A stretch of DNA of 64,000 bases from Epiperipatus broadwayi (Eukaryota; Onychophora; Udeonychophora; Euonychophora; Peripatidae). Where the stretch lies: positions 562,001 to 626,000 of the forward strand of contig JAQFVV010012420.1 of assembly GCA_028023455.1 (NCBI GenBank), given 5' to 3'. Under the pieces are notes generated by a model that was given only the letters and a program-made list of their open reading frames with translations, made no database searches and was not told where the DNA came from. A program made the translations under genes and the position numbers. Each line of letters starts with the position of its first letter. The stretch's first letter is position 1. This document shows, piece after piece, positions 12,850 through 23,173 of this stretch.

Positions 12850-12883
12850 TGTGCCAGGCATTATCAAATGACCTTACACAAAG

Positions 12884-12909
12884 TCTGCTGTAAAGAAAAT
12901 TACAGCAGA
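12884..12909. other. Perfect 10-bp stem-loop near the LTR start
   Basis: TCTGCTGTAA, a six-base loop AGAAAA, then TTACAGCAGA. The same hairpin is intact at 18425-18450 in the 3' LTR. It could be a transcription-factor palindrome in the U3 enhancer or an RNA hairpin near the 3' end of the genomic transcript. Function is inferred only from position and conservation. Confidence 0.6.
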
Positions 12910-13763
12910 TAAACATGTAAATTTAGATATATTAAGCACAACATAATATATAAATGTGCTATATTAATAATGGAAGTTGAGTCTGAGCAGTAGAATACCC
13001 ACACACAACAATTTAAAATATTGTACACATATAATAAACTCATGAATTTTTTTATTTTTCCGTTTTGTATATTTTTTTATATATCATTTTATGTATTTGT
13101 TTTTCTCAAAAAAATTCAAATAGAGAAAAGAAATTGTTCCAACATACTTATATATATTTTTTTGTTGTTGTTTTAATTACTTTTGTAAAAATTGTTATCT
13201 TATTCTGTAAGGAAAGAAAAAATTGATTGCTTTTGCAAAAATCTGATCAAAAGCAAAATGTTTGATAATGCTATAATTAAACTGTTATCTTTTTTAAAAA
13301 TTCTTTTGAATTGATTTTGTAAGCAAGTGGTCTGGGTTATTCAAGATGGAAGTCATTATGTTAAACTTAAAATGTAGAATTTAATTGGAAAGATATAAAG
13401 GAATGTTTATAATCTAAGTGATAAGCTAAATTAAAAGGATTGGCTGATTCATTCTTCTCAGATGGCTATCTGAATTGGTTCTGATGAGTGGGATTGATAA
13501 GTTAGTCAGTGTTGTAGGATTCATTCTTTCTTTGGCAGTCGTTCTGGGCAAGTTTCACTACTCTGGGTCCAGAATTATTCAATCAACCAGCTACTTAGAG
13601 ATTAATTTATGGACACGACTACTGCAGACATTTTTTTAAAGAAATCCATTATACAGTTCTTTTAAGAACTAATGATTTCTTAAGGATTTAATGAACCAGT
13701 CAAGATAGCAAATGAACATTTAATAAAAATTATTCTCATATACAAAGAGGAAAATATGAAGCA

Positions 13764-13952
13764 ATCTACCGGATTGTGGGGTAGACAACCAGCCAGTGCA
13801 CCGCCCTTTCTCTGTCCCAAGCCGCCAAGATGTGATCGCCAGTTCCAGCCGCCTTGCCTATGCCTGAATAGATGAAATCCTCACTGCACAGCCAGTTGAC
13901 TTGAAGCCCACTCAGAGCCCATAGGAGAAGAATGAAGACGCCAACATAAGTT
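13764..13952 (+). promoter_or_regulatory. G+C-rich conserved block inside the LTR
   Basis: About 185 bp with far higher G+C than its surroundings, from CTACCGGATTGTGGGGTAG to GAAGACGCCAACATAAG. It differs at only two positions (both T/C) from the 3' LTR copy at 21425-21607. CTACC...GGTAG at its start can pair. A short ATG in a favourable context (GCCGCCAAGATG) is followed at once by TGA. Such a block could be the core promoter, the transcribed leader or packaging sequence. No TATA box or initiator is convincing, so the role is open. Confidence 0.4.
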
Positions 13953-14577
13953 TATTTTGATATTTTATTAATATTGAAATATTTAACTTTGATATTTCCG
14001 ATTAAATATATCATTATTTTTTATTATTATTAGTCATATAAAAAAGAGAGAGTTGTCTCTCGCATAAGTATATTGAATTTACGGTTATTACGGGCATAAA
14101 TGATAAAGCTTTTACTTAAATCTTTTGAATCAATTTTTGTATTTCAAATTCTAGTATTTCTTCAAAGGTTGCAATGAGATTCTTTTTTTTTGTTGCTATT
14201 CGTTTTGCTCTTGTTGTTACTTCTGAAATTCATCATATATAAATATACATGTATATATATGCGTACATATGCTTATAATATTCGGTAAATATGCTATCTC
14301 ATGTTGAATATCTAAAAATGTATTTAACCGTATATCCTTTTTAAGTTATTTTTTTGGTCACTGCTGCACCTCATGATGAGTGTAAGAAAGGATTGATCTA
14401 TTATAGATTCCCCGTAAGCAAGTCCTCTAATAACTTTATATGTAAAATAGTAATAAGTGTATAATTGTGCTGCATGTATATACATGTATAGGAATTTATC
14501 TATAGAAAAAAAGGAAATAGATACAGTACCTCATGTTGCGTACTATATAGTATCTGAACTAACACAACATTATTGAC

Positions 14578-14811
14578 ATGTTGAAAAATATGAAATTAGC
14601 GAAATATCTCATAATGCAAATATACGTATGCATAGTTCTTTTTATTATTATATTTTCTATCAATAAAAAGGTTTTAAAGTCATCTGTAAAAGCTTATGCC
14701 TGTATGACCGAAAATCTCATATCTGTATATCAAATCACACAAAGTAAAATTTATTTCTACTGGATAAAAGGAGCTCAGACCACTTCCATTACTTATAAAC
14801 ATTATAAATAG
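14578..14811 (+). CDS. Small open frame in the 5' LTR, hydrophobic N-terminus
   Basis: 77 codons from ATG to TAG. Residues about 8-28 (LAKYLIMQIYVCIVLFIIIF) form a plausible signal peptide or membrane anchor, followed by a basic and polar tail. The frame stays open in the 3' LTR (22248-22478), where a 3-bp deletion keeps phase. Against it, seven of the eight substitutions between copies change an amino acid, so there is no sign of purifying selection, and I recognise no homologue. Some retroviruses encode proteins in long LTRs, but here chance in A+T-rich DNA is the simpler explanation. Confidence 0.2.
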   Translation: MLKNMKLAKYLIMQIYVCIVLFIIIFSINKKVLKSSVKAYACMTENLISVYQITQSKIYFYWIKGAQTTSITYKHYK

Positions 14812-15080
14812 CTTTAGGCATTTATTATTTTTCTTATTTAAAATTGTATTTTATCTATTTCAACACCTTGAATATATATATGGGTTTGTGATCATTAATT
14901 ATTTAGTTTGTTTTTTATTATATCATCATTAGTGGTGGGTATTTGGGATTAAATAAATATTTAATCATAATATTAAACTTGTTTCGTTTTCGTATTATTA
15001 TTTATATGGATAAAAATGTATGTATTCTTTCTTTATCAACCACGTATCTGTAATAATCATTTAACTTACCCATTTGAAGA

Positions 15081-15133
15081 CCCTAGATGTAGAGTGACTG
15101 AGCTAACCACAAAGGATATTGCTCTACCGGGGT
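15081..15133. other. tRNA-like stem-loop near the LTR 3' end
   Basis: CCCTAGATGTAGAGT pairs with GCTCTACCGGGG around a ~25-base arm. Read on the minus strand the loop contains GGTTAGCTCAGTCA, very like a tRNA A box. The 3' LTR copy is at 22744-22796, with changes confined to the loop and one stem-proximal base. It may be a captured tRNA fragment or a structured RNA element. No B box sits at tRNA spacing, so it is not called a tRNA. Confidence 0.35.
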
Positions 15134-15518
15134 GTTAAATCTTATTCTTATGCTCCGTTGAACATATGGTATTGCACATCCTTCTAGGAGGGTGAAAAAT
15201 GCATTTTTTGATTCTTTTCTAGAAGTGGCGCGCAAAAGTCTATTTTGTAAATAGATTTTTCAAAGGTGTGTACTTGCCATTGTTCTAAATATTCGGGCAT
15301 TCAAATAAGATATCAACTAAAGGGTGTTTTTAACTGTAAGAGGCCTGTCAATTCATTCTTTCTATCATTTTAGCTGGAAGTACCAACATACCTGAGAACA
15401 GACAATCGGCTAAACTGGTATCCATTTCTTTTCCTGTTAAATCTTGTTCACTTCATGCTCAGTGCAAGTATAGGATTAGGAAATCCGCAGGGGAGTTTTG
15501 GTCCGGTACAGTAAAAAC

Positions 15519-15530
15519 TGGTGCCCAAAC
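15519..15530 (+). promoter_or_regulatory. Candidate primer binding site
   Basis: TGGTGCCCAAAC begins eight bases after the 5' LTR. TGG is the expected start of a site complementary to a tRNA 3' end (CCA), and TGGYGCCC resembles lysine-tRNA-type sites. The match is short and is immediately followed by pol-like sequence, as expected if gag and protease were deleted right behind it. Confidence 0.4.
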
Positions 15531-16506
15531 TGGTAGTGTGCAATGACAAACAAATTGAAATGCTAAAACCCCATTTACATGGTGATACTGAGGCATGTTG
15601 TATGACCCAACTGGACATGGAGCTGATGGAAGAAAAGGCAAATGGAGCAAAACTGACTTCTGCCAGTGAGACAGAAAAACTCAAATCTATGCTTCATACT
15701 TATAAAAACATTTTCTGATAGTCCTGGGCTCATTAAAAGATATAAACAAAGAATCAGATTGAAACCAGGAACTGTTCCAAGCGCGATCCTACCCCATACC
15801 ACACAATTTTAAGGAGGTGGAGAGACAGCTGGAACAAATGTTGAAATGGGGCATCATTGATAAATGTTTTTCCCCATACTGTAACCCCCTAGTGGTGGTC
15901 AGAAAGAAATATGGATCCGTGCGGTTATGCCTTGATGCACGCCAACTTAACAGGGCGACAATACCAGATTGTACTATTCCACTTCGTATGCAAAAATTAC
16001 TCATGAAATTTAAAGACAAAATAATATTTTCCACATTTGACTTAACTGCTAGCTACTGGCAGATTGAATTACATCACACAGATCGCAAATACACAGCTTT
16101 TAAATATGGAGGCCACACATATCAATTTAATTGAATGCCTTTTGGCTTAGTTAATAGTGGTGCAGGTTCATTATGATGTCTGGACCAAGTTTTATCTCAA
16201 GAAATCAAGAAAATTTTAACAATATATGTGGACATCATTGTAGCATCCACATCTCTGGAAGAACACTTCCAACACTTACAAATATTTTTTGCAGAATGCG
16301 CAGCTAAAGGAATCAATATCAATCTGAAAGAGTATATTGATCTCTGAGGAGATAGAATTTTTGGGTCATTTGGTGGGACGAACAGGAATCAAACCTCACC
16401 CTGATAAAATCAATGCAATAAATGACTTCCCTGTACCTAAAACATGAAAGCACATTCAATCCTTTTTAGGACTATGCAACTTTTACAACAGATTCTGTGA
16501 AAAATT
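15521..16506 (+). pseudogene. Reverse transcriptase part of pol, disrupted
   Basis: A pre-RT linker (15521-15718) is followed by the RT domain from about 15811. Fingers and palm motifs are readable: NPLVVVRKKYGSVR, CLDARQLN, FSTFDLTASYWQ (first catalytic Asp near 16040), AFKYGGHTYQFN, MPFGL, then YVDI where the family has YxDD (16224-16236). One catalytic Asp codon is missing, as from an in-frame 3-base deletion. TGA stops at 16132, 16174 and 16445 each sit where arginine is expected, in FN(R)MPFGL, L(R)CLDQ and PKT(R)KHI. Frameshifts occur near 15717, 15800 and 16335. The thumb/connection segment reads FLGLCNFYNRFCEKFADRM. The enzyme cannot be active. Confidence 0.9.
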
Positions 16507-17020
16507 TGCTGACCGAATGGAACCTTTATTAAGATTACTAAGGAAAGATACCCATTGGAACTGGACCAGTGAACAAGAGGAAGCATTCGCTGAGATTAAG
16601 AAAAGTTTTATAAAACAAGTAATGCTGGCATACCCAGACTTCGACAAACCCTTTATACTCCAAACTGATAGCAGTGCATATGGATTGGGTGTCACACTAT
16701 TCCAAGTTCAGCAAGATGGTCAGATAGGGGTCCTGTACTTCATAAGCAGGTTGTTGAAAGGACCTGAACATAATTACACAGTTACAGAAAAAGAAGCCCT
16801 TGCAATCGTACGGGCATTTGAGAAATTTCACCCTATGCTATTAGGCTCTGAAGTGATAGTAATTACGGACCACAAGTCTTCAATTTCTAAATCACAGCTA
16901 TCTCACTAATAGCCGACTAGTTCGCTGGAGTTTGTTTCTCCAAGAGTTTAATTATATGGTGAAACATTGCAAAGGAGCTGAGAATATAGCTGACATCCTC
17001 AGTCGTCATCCCATTCAAAC
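16507..17020 (+). pseudogene. RNase H part of pol, disrupted
   Basis: This domain degrades the RNA strand of the RNA-DNA hybrid during LTR-element replication. It follows the RT without a break and is the best-kept part of pol. WNWTSEQEEAFAEIK leads in. The three acidic residues can be read in QTDSSAYGLG, TVTEKEALAIV and ITDHKS. A frameshift near 16890 leads to TAA, after which the domain continues in another frame as LVRWSLFLQEFNY, then HCKGAENIADILSRHP, the usual RNase H end. The remaining spacer to the integrase carries a TGA at 17202 in place of a likely arginine codon. Confidence 0.88.
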
Positions 17021-17264
17021 TCAACAACAACACCTGAGGATAGATCATACATACATGATGAGCATATCATGTAAGGACAAAGACATAGAGGATCATCTAA
17101 AACAAATGTCAAAGAGACAGCATGAAAATAAGGACATAAACCGGATCAAAACACTGTATACACCATCTCAGAAGGATGACAGTACCCTAGGCAAGAAGTG
17201 CTGATACAAGATAGAAAAGGGGGTTTTATTTTACCAAATTCAAGAAGACATTGATGAATGGAGA

Positions 17265-18284
17265 GTGATGGTACCACAAGCCATTCGGGGACTTCTCATT
17301 GATTACATTCACAGATTATATGGACATTATGGAACCCCAAAAACTGAATATTGCCTCAAGCGCTGGTTCTATTGGCCTGGGATGCACCGAGACATAATAA
17401 AGATTTTGAACAAATGTGAAATATGCCAGCTTGCAAAACCATTGAATAGAGCCTACACAACTCCAATGAAATCAATCATCCCTACCAATTTGAAGGAAAT
17501 AATGGCCATGGATTTTTATGGTCCTCTATCACCCTTCAATAGAAAAAGATATTTACTCATTGTATATGACCTTTTTTCCAAATTTGTGGCAGCCTACCCT
17601 TTAGCAAGAGCTACAACACGTGAAACTATAAAGGTTCTAGAGTCCTCACATTTTAACAGTCGGGAAACCAGAAATGATCCTGACAGACCATGGAACCCCT
17701 TTTGTATCAGGAGAATGGAACAAATGGTTTACTAAGCGGGGAGTCAAACACGTACTTACGTCAATCCGTAACCCCCAAAGTAATCCCTGTGAAAGTTATG
17801 CGAGAGTTGGGAAGGCTGTTTCGTACATACTTACCAACAAACCATAAGGGATGGGTAAAACAGCTACCTCATATACTAGATTATATAAACTGGTCTGTAT
17901 ATGAATCCACAGGATTCCCTCCAACACAGCTATATTTTGGAAAACTTGTACCAAAACTCTTCAAGGCAAAATTTCCCAGGAAGCAGAGACAAAACAATTG
18001 ACATGAAAATAGATAAAAAAAAAAAGGCTCTAGCTCGGATGCACAAGACGAGTCTCAGAAGAAAGAAAAAAACAGCACACAAAACTACCAGTTCAAGGTA
18101 GGGGATAGAGTGATGGTCAGAACGCCTCATGTGAGCATTCCCGAAAAGTTCCAGTGTAAAAAGTTTTAACCTTTATGAAGGCCCTTTTGAAATTGTGGAG
18201 TGCAGTGGGGATAATGCTTTCTGGATTAAAACAGAACAGGAAAAAAGGGCACATACAATGCTCGTGCACTAAAACCTATACCAT
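17265..18284 (+). pseudogene. Integrase part of pol with GPY/F module, frameshifted
   Basis: Would insert the DNA copy into the host genome. The N-terminal HHCC zinc finger is intact: HRLYGH near 17310 and CEIC at 17415-17426. In the core the three catalytic residues are readable: MAMDFYGPL (Asp near 17511), LTDHGTPF (Asp 17686-17688) and NPCE (Glu 17791-17793), the last two 35 codons apart. A frameshift near 17640 separates the first Asp from the rest and another follows the Glu near 17800. ESTGFPPTQLYFGKL marks the core end. KVGDRVMVRTP and YEGPFEIVE (about 18096-18200) are the C-terminal GP(Y/F) module. No env frame follows. Confidence 0.9.
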
Positions 18285-18376
18285 AGCATCCAGGATGCTC
18301 CAGAAATCATCTCACATAATATCTGTATAAATAAAATCTTAAGACAAAATGGTCATACCCATTTAAAAGTCTCATT

Positions 18377-18387
18377 GGAGAGGGGGG
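18377..18387 (+). promoter_or_regulatory. Polypurine tract
   Basis: GGAGAGGGGGG followed by TAT lies directly before the 3' LTR (TGTGCTAGG at 18391). This is the expected position and composition of the plus-strand DNA primer in LTR retrotransposons. Confidence 0.8.
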
Positions 18388-18888
18388 TATTGTGCTAGGC
18401 ATTATCAAATGACCTTACACAAAGTCTGCTGTAAAGAAAATTACAGCAGATAAACGTAAATTTAGATATATTAAGCACATAATATATAAATGTGCTATAT
18501 TAATAATGGAAGTTGAGTCTGAGCAGTAGAATACCCACACACACCAATTTAAAATATTGTACACATATAATAACTCATGTATTTTTTGATTTTTCCGTTT
18601 TGTATATTTTTTTATATATCATTTTATGTATTTGTTTTTCTCTGAAAAATTCAAATAGAGAAAATTGTTCCAACATACTTATATATATATATATTTTTGT
18701 TGTTTTAATTACTTTTCTAAAAATTGTTATATTATTCTGTAAGGAAAAAAAAATTGATTGCTTTTGCAAAAATCTGATCAAAAGCAAAATGTTTGATAAT
18801 GCTATAATTAAACTGTTATCTTTTTAAAAATTCTATTGAATTGATTTTGTAAGCAAGTGGTCTGGGTTATTCAAGATGGAAGTCATTA

Positions 18889-21003
18889 TTATAATGTTTT
18901 CTGTTTTGCTAGGCCTCTACACGCTAATATAAACTGCGCGTGAGTTGATCAAATTATGTCGAAAAGAAAGTTGTATTTCTATTTCTAAAAATATAACTAT
19001 ATTTCCTGATCAAACTCGGCCTATTAATTGTTGAGAATTATGCTATTGACGAAATCAGCTTTTAATTTATTTAATATGGGCGCCAGGACTTTTTATTCTA
19101 AAGAGTCCGCTGAAATAGTCAAATAACGTCTCACGAATAAAAAAAAGAAAAGTACTTTTAAACTAATCGGTACTGCATCATACCGTAACGAGAATTATTT
19201 TTTTGAGACTATTATCCCTGGGCTTATTCAAACATATTGGCAGAGGTAAATTACGTTTTAAATCTTATCAAACTAATAATAAATTTAATAATAAATACTA
19301 ATAAATATTATAGAATAATGCACAAATGAAAATTGCTATTAGAAATATTTTTATTATAACAGATTAAAAATCTGTTTATGTTAAAATGTGAATTACTAAT
19401 TAAGTAAACTGGAGAGAACACACACTAATTTAAACATGAAGCAATTAATAAAATAAAGTAATTAAAACAATTAATTAAAGTTCTTGATTAAATAAGTCTC
19501 TTGATCACTAAAATTAAAGTCCATATCGGGGTCTTATTATACGTATATTTTTAAGAAAGATTTGTCGACAATTTAGTCACAATCGGGAATAATAAGAGTC
19601 ATATCTTACCAGTAAGTTTTGTGAAAAAGTTGTAGCTTACTATGCATAGTTTTTTTTTGTTAGAATGAGCTAGCTCCCATTGGTTATTAGTTGATCTTGT
19701 ATTCCATTCCGAAGGCTAGTCGCAGAAGCTTTTCTAGTGTCCATCTTCTTAACGATGTCAGCTAAAGCCCTGGTCTACTCCCGCATGAAGGATTATTTCA
19801 TCGTGAAGTGGTCTTGGATTTCTTAATCCAAAACCAGTCAAAGGAAAAAATGGAAAAAAGCAAGACTTTGTAACATAAATTTTATAAAGAATATATAAGA
19901 TTATCAACGTATATTTTGACAAACAAAAGATATGCGCAGAAGTCTGAAAACTGGGCCTCTAGTATAAAAGGCAGAGGTCAGTTTGAAGAACGTCTTGTTC
20001 CGTTAGTCTCTCTAGTCGCTCCTGGATAACAATAATACATCCAGGATCGCCCTACACTGAAATAATTCGGCATGTCGGAGTGAACCGGAGCTTCTGCGAA
20101 CATCGTGCCTGAAGATGTACACCAGGAAAAGCTTTCATGACCGACTAGGAGAATGGACCGCAAGATCAACTAATAATCAAAGGCCATGAGCTCATTTTAA
20201 CCCCGAAAAACTATGCATAGTTATCTACAACCATCGTGAATTCACTAAAACTTACCGGTAAGTTATGCTTCATTTTCCTGATTGTGACAAATTTAAGCGT
20301 TCGCAAACAATTCTTAAAAATATACGTATAAAAGGATCCAGATAGTGACTTTAATTGATCAAGAGACTCTTATTTAACCAAGAACTTTTTAATTGTTTAA
20401 CTGTTATTTATTTTATTAATATTTCACATCTGAATTATATGTGTTCTCTCTAATTTACTTATAAGGAATTTTCATTTTAACTTAAACAGATTTTTAATCT
20501 TAATTTAAACAGATTTTTGGTCTGTTATAATAAAAAAAATATTTCTAATATCAATTTTCATTTGTGTGTTATTAATAATAGTTATTATTTTTTATTATTA
20601 AATTTATTATTAGTTTAATAAGATTTAAAACGTAATTTACCTTTGCCAATATGTTTGAATAAGCCCAGGAATAATATTTTAAAAAAATAATTCTCGTTAC
20701 GGTATGATGCAATACCGATTAGTTTAAAAATATTTTCTTTTTTTTTATTTGCGAGACGTGCTGGCGACAGATTTCAGCGGTCTTTTTAGAATAAAAGGAC
20801 CTGATGCCCATATTGAATAAATTAAAAGCTGATTTCATCAATAGCATAATTCTCAACTATTAATAGGCCGAGTTGATCAGGAAATATAGCTATGTTTTTA
20901 GAATAGAAATACAACTTTCTTCTTTTTTGACATCATAGCTTGATCAACTCGCACGCAGTTTATATTAGCATGTAGAGGCCTATCAAAACGAAAAACATTA
21001 TAA
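18889..21003. mobile_element. 2.1-kb foldback element with ~0.93-kb inverted arms
   Basis: The ends are TTATAATGTTTT and its inverse. The left arm (about 18889-19820) pairs with the right arm (about 20036-21003) through nearly its whole length with scattered differences. For example, AGGCCTCTACACGCTAATAT on the left matches the inverse of the sequence at 20962-20980. A ~215-bp loop remains. TCATTA is duplicated on both sides (18883-18888 and 21004-21009) and the empty site in the 5' LTR has it once. An alternative parse gives TATAATG ends with an 8-bp duplication carrying one mismatch. There is no transposase, so it is non-autonomous. Long-armed foldbacks occur in Foldback-type, MULE and hAT groups; the class is not settled. 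The loop carries TATAAAAGG at 19963-19971, which may be a fossil promoter. Confidence 0.9.
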
Positions 21004-22247
21004 TCATTATGTTAAACTTAAAATGTAGAATTTAATCGGAAAGATATAAAGGAATGTTTATAATCTAAGTGATAAGCTAAATTAAAATGATTGGCTAATT
21101 CATTCTTCTCAGATGGCTATCTGAAATGGTTCTGATGAGTGGGATTGATAAGTTAGTCAGTGTTGTAGGATTCATTCTTTTTTTGGCAGTCGTTCTGGGC
21201 AAGTTTCACTACTTTGGCTCCAGAATTATTCAATCAACCAGCTACTTAGAGATTAATTTATGGACACGACTACTGCAGACATTTTTTTTTTTTTAAGAAA
21301 TCCATTATACAGTTCTTTTAAGAACTAATGATTTCTTAAGGATTTAATGAACCAGTCAAGATAGCAAATGAACATTTAATAAAAATTATTATCATATACA
21401 AATAGAAAAAAATATGAAGCAATCTACCGGACTGTGGGGTAGACAACCAGCCAGTGCACCGCCCTTTCTCTGTCCCAAGCCGCCAAGATGTGATCGCCAG
21501 TTCCAGCCGCCTTGCCTATGCCTGAATAGATGAAATCCTCACCGCACAGCCAGTTGACTTGAAGCCCACTCAGAGCCCATAGGAGAAGAATGAAGACGCC
21601 AACATAAGTTTATTTTAAGATATTTTATTAATATTGAAATAATTAATTTTAATATTTCCGATTAAATATATTATTATTTTTTATTATTATTAGTCATTTA
21701 AAAAAGAGAGAGTTGTCTCTCGCATATGTATATTGAATTTACGGTTATTACGGGCATAAATGATAAAGCTTTTACTTAAATCTTTTGAATTAATTTTTCT
21801 ATTTCAAATTCTAGTATTTCAACAAAGGTTGCAATGAGATTCTTTTTTTTTTTTGTTGCTATTCGTTTTGCTCTTGTTGTTACTTCTGAAATTCGTCATA
21901 TATAAATATACATGTATATATATGCGTACATACGCTTATAATATTCGGTAAATACGATATCTCATGTTGAATATCTAAAAATGTATTTAACCGTATATCC
22001 TTTTTAAGTTATTTTTTTTGGTCACTGCTGCACCTCATGATGCGTGTAAGAAGGGATTGATCTATTATAGATTCCTTGTAAGCAAGTCCTCTAATAACTT
22101 TATATTTAAAATAGTAATAAGTGTATAATTGTGCTGCACGTATATTATACATGTATAGGAATTTATCTACAGAAAAAAGGAAATAGATACAGTACCTCAT
22201 GTTGCGTACTATATAGTAAGTATCTGAACTAACGCAACTTTATTGAC

Positions 22248-22478
22248 ATGTTGAAAAATATGAAATTAGCGAAATATTTCATAATGCAAATATACGTATG
22301 CATAGTTCTTTTTATTATATTTTCTATCAATAAAAAGGTTTTAAAGTCATCAGTAAAAGTGTATGCCTGTATGACCGAAAATCTCATATCTGTATATCAA
22401 ATCACACAAACTAAAATTTATTTCTACTGGGTAAAAGGAGCTCAGACCACTTCCATTACTTATAAACATTCTAAATAG
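22248..22478 (+). CDS. Small open frame in the 3' LTR, second copy
   Basis: 76-codon counterpart of the frame at 14578-14811: one in-frame codon shorter, six residues changed, same hydrophobic N-terminus. The evidence and doubts given there apply. Confidence 0.2.
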   Translation: MLKNMKLAKYFIMQIYVCIVLFIIFSINKKVLKSSVKVYACMTENLISVYQITQTKIYFYWVKGAQTTSITYKHSK

Positions 22479-23173
22479 CTTTAGGCATTTATTATTTTTC
22501 TTATTTAAAATTGTATTTTATCTATTTCAACACCTCGAATATATATATGGGTTTGTGATCATTAATTATTTAGTTTGTTTTTTATTATATCATCATTAGT
22601 GGTGGGTATTTGGGATTAAATAAATAATTAATCATAATATTAAACTTGTTTCGTTTTCGTATTATTATTTATATGGATAAAAATGTATTCTTTCCTTATC
22701 AACCACGTACCTGTAATAATCATTTAACTTACCCATTTGAAGACCCTAGATGTAGAGTGACTGAGCTAGCCACAAGGGATATCGCTCTACCGGGGTGTTA
22801 AATCTTATTCTTATGCTCCGCTGAACATATGGTATTGCACATCCTTCTAGGAGGGTGAAAAATTCATTTTTTGATTCTTTTCTAGAAGTGGCGCGCAAAA
22901 GTCTATTTTGTAAATAGATTTTTCAAAGGTGTGTACGTGCCATTGTTCTAAATATTTGGGCATTCAAATAAGATATCAACTAAAGGGTGTTTTTAACTGG
23001 AAGAGGCCTGTCAATCCATTCTTTCTATCAATTTAGCTGGAAGTACCAATATACATGAGTACAGACAATCGGCTAAATTGGTATCCATTTCTTTTCCTGT
23101 TAAATCTTGTTCACTTCATGCTCAGTGCAAGATTAGGATTAGAAAATCCGCAGGGGAGTTTTGGTCCAGTACA

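Larger units (their letters stand above)
12850..15510 (+). repeat. 5' LTR (2661 bp), intact
   Basis: Directly repeated at 18391-23173. It holds a perfect hairpin near its start, a G+C-rich block (13764-13952), a 77-codon open frame and a tRNA-like stem near its end. Divergence from the 3' copy is low: two differences in the ~185-bp G+C-rich block and eight substitutions plus a 3-bp indel in the open frame. Because it lacks the 2.1-kb foldback found in the other LTR, it serves as the empty-site allele (AGTCATTATGTTAAAC at 13351-13366). Transcription signals were not assigned. Confidence 0.92.
12850..23173 (+). mobile_element. Long-LTR Ty3/gypsy retrotransposon, Osvaldo/Ulysses-like, gag-less and interrupted
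   Basis: Complete element outline: 5' LTR 12850-15510, internal region 15511-18390, 3' LTR 18391-23173 with a foldback element inside it. The LTRs begin TGTGCYAGG and end GGTCCRGTACA, giving canonical TG...CA ends. Net LTR lengths agree to one base (2661 and 2662) once the insertion and one copy of its target duplication are removed. The internal region is only 2880 bp and holds reverse transcriptase, RNase H and integrase with stops and frameshifts. Gag, protease and envelope are absent. The domain order RT-RNase H-integrase defines Ty3/gypsy. The integrase GP(Y/F) module and very long LTRs recall the arthropod Osvaldo/Ulysses group; that is inference. The flanks are (TA)n, so the target duplication (possibly ATATA) is ambiguous. 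Confidence 0.9.
18391..23173 (+). repeat. 3' LTR, split by a foldback element
   Basis: Two pieces, 18391-18888 and 21004-23173, together reproduce the 5' LTR once the inserted 18889-21003 element and one copy of TCATTA are removed (net 2662 bp). It ends GGTCCAGTACA at 23173, followed by ATATATTTTGG. It contains the second copies of the start hairpin (18425-18450), the G+C-rich block (21425-21607), the small open frame and the tRNA-like stem (22744-22796). Confidence 0.92.

Noticed and set aside
15448-16034. Minus-strand frames opposite pol (63-81 codons)
   Set aside because: Antisense shadows of the reverse transcriptase region.
19978-20169. 63-codon minus-strand frame in the foldback loop and right arm
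   Set aside because: No motif, and it straddles the loop-arm boundary; not a transposase.
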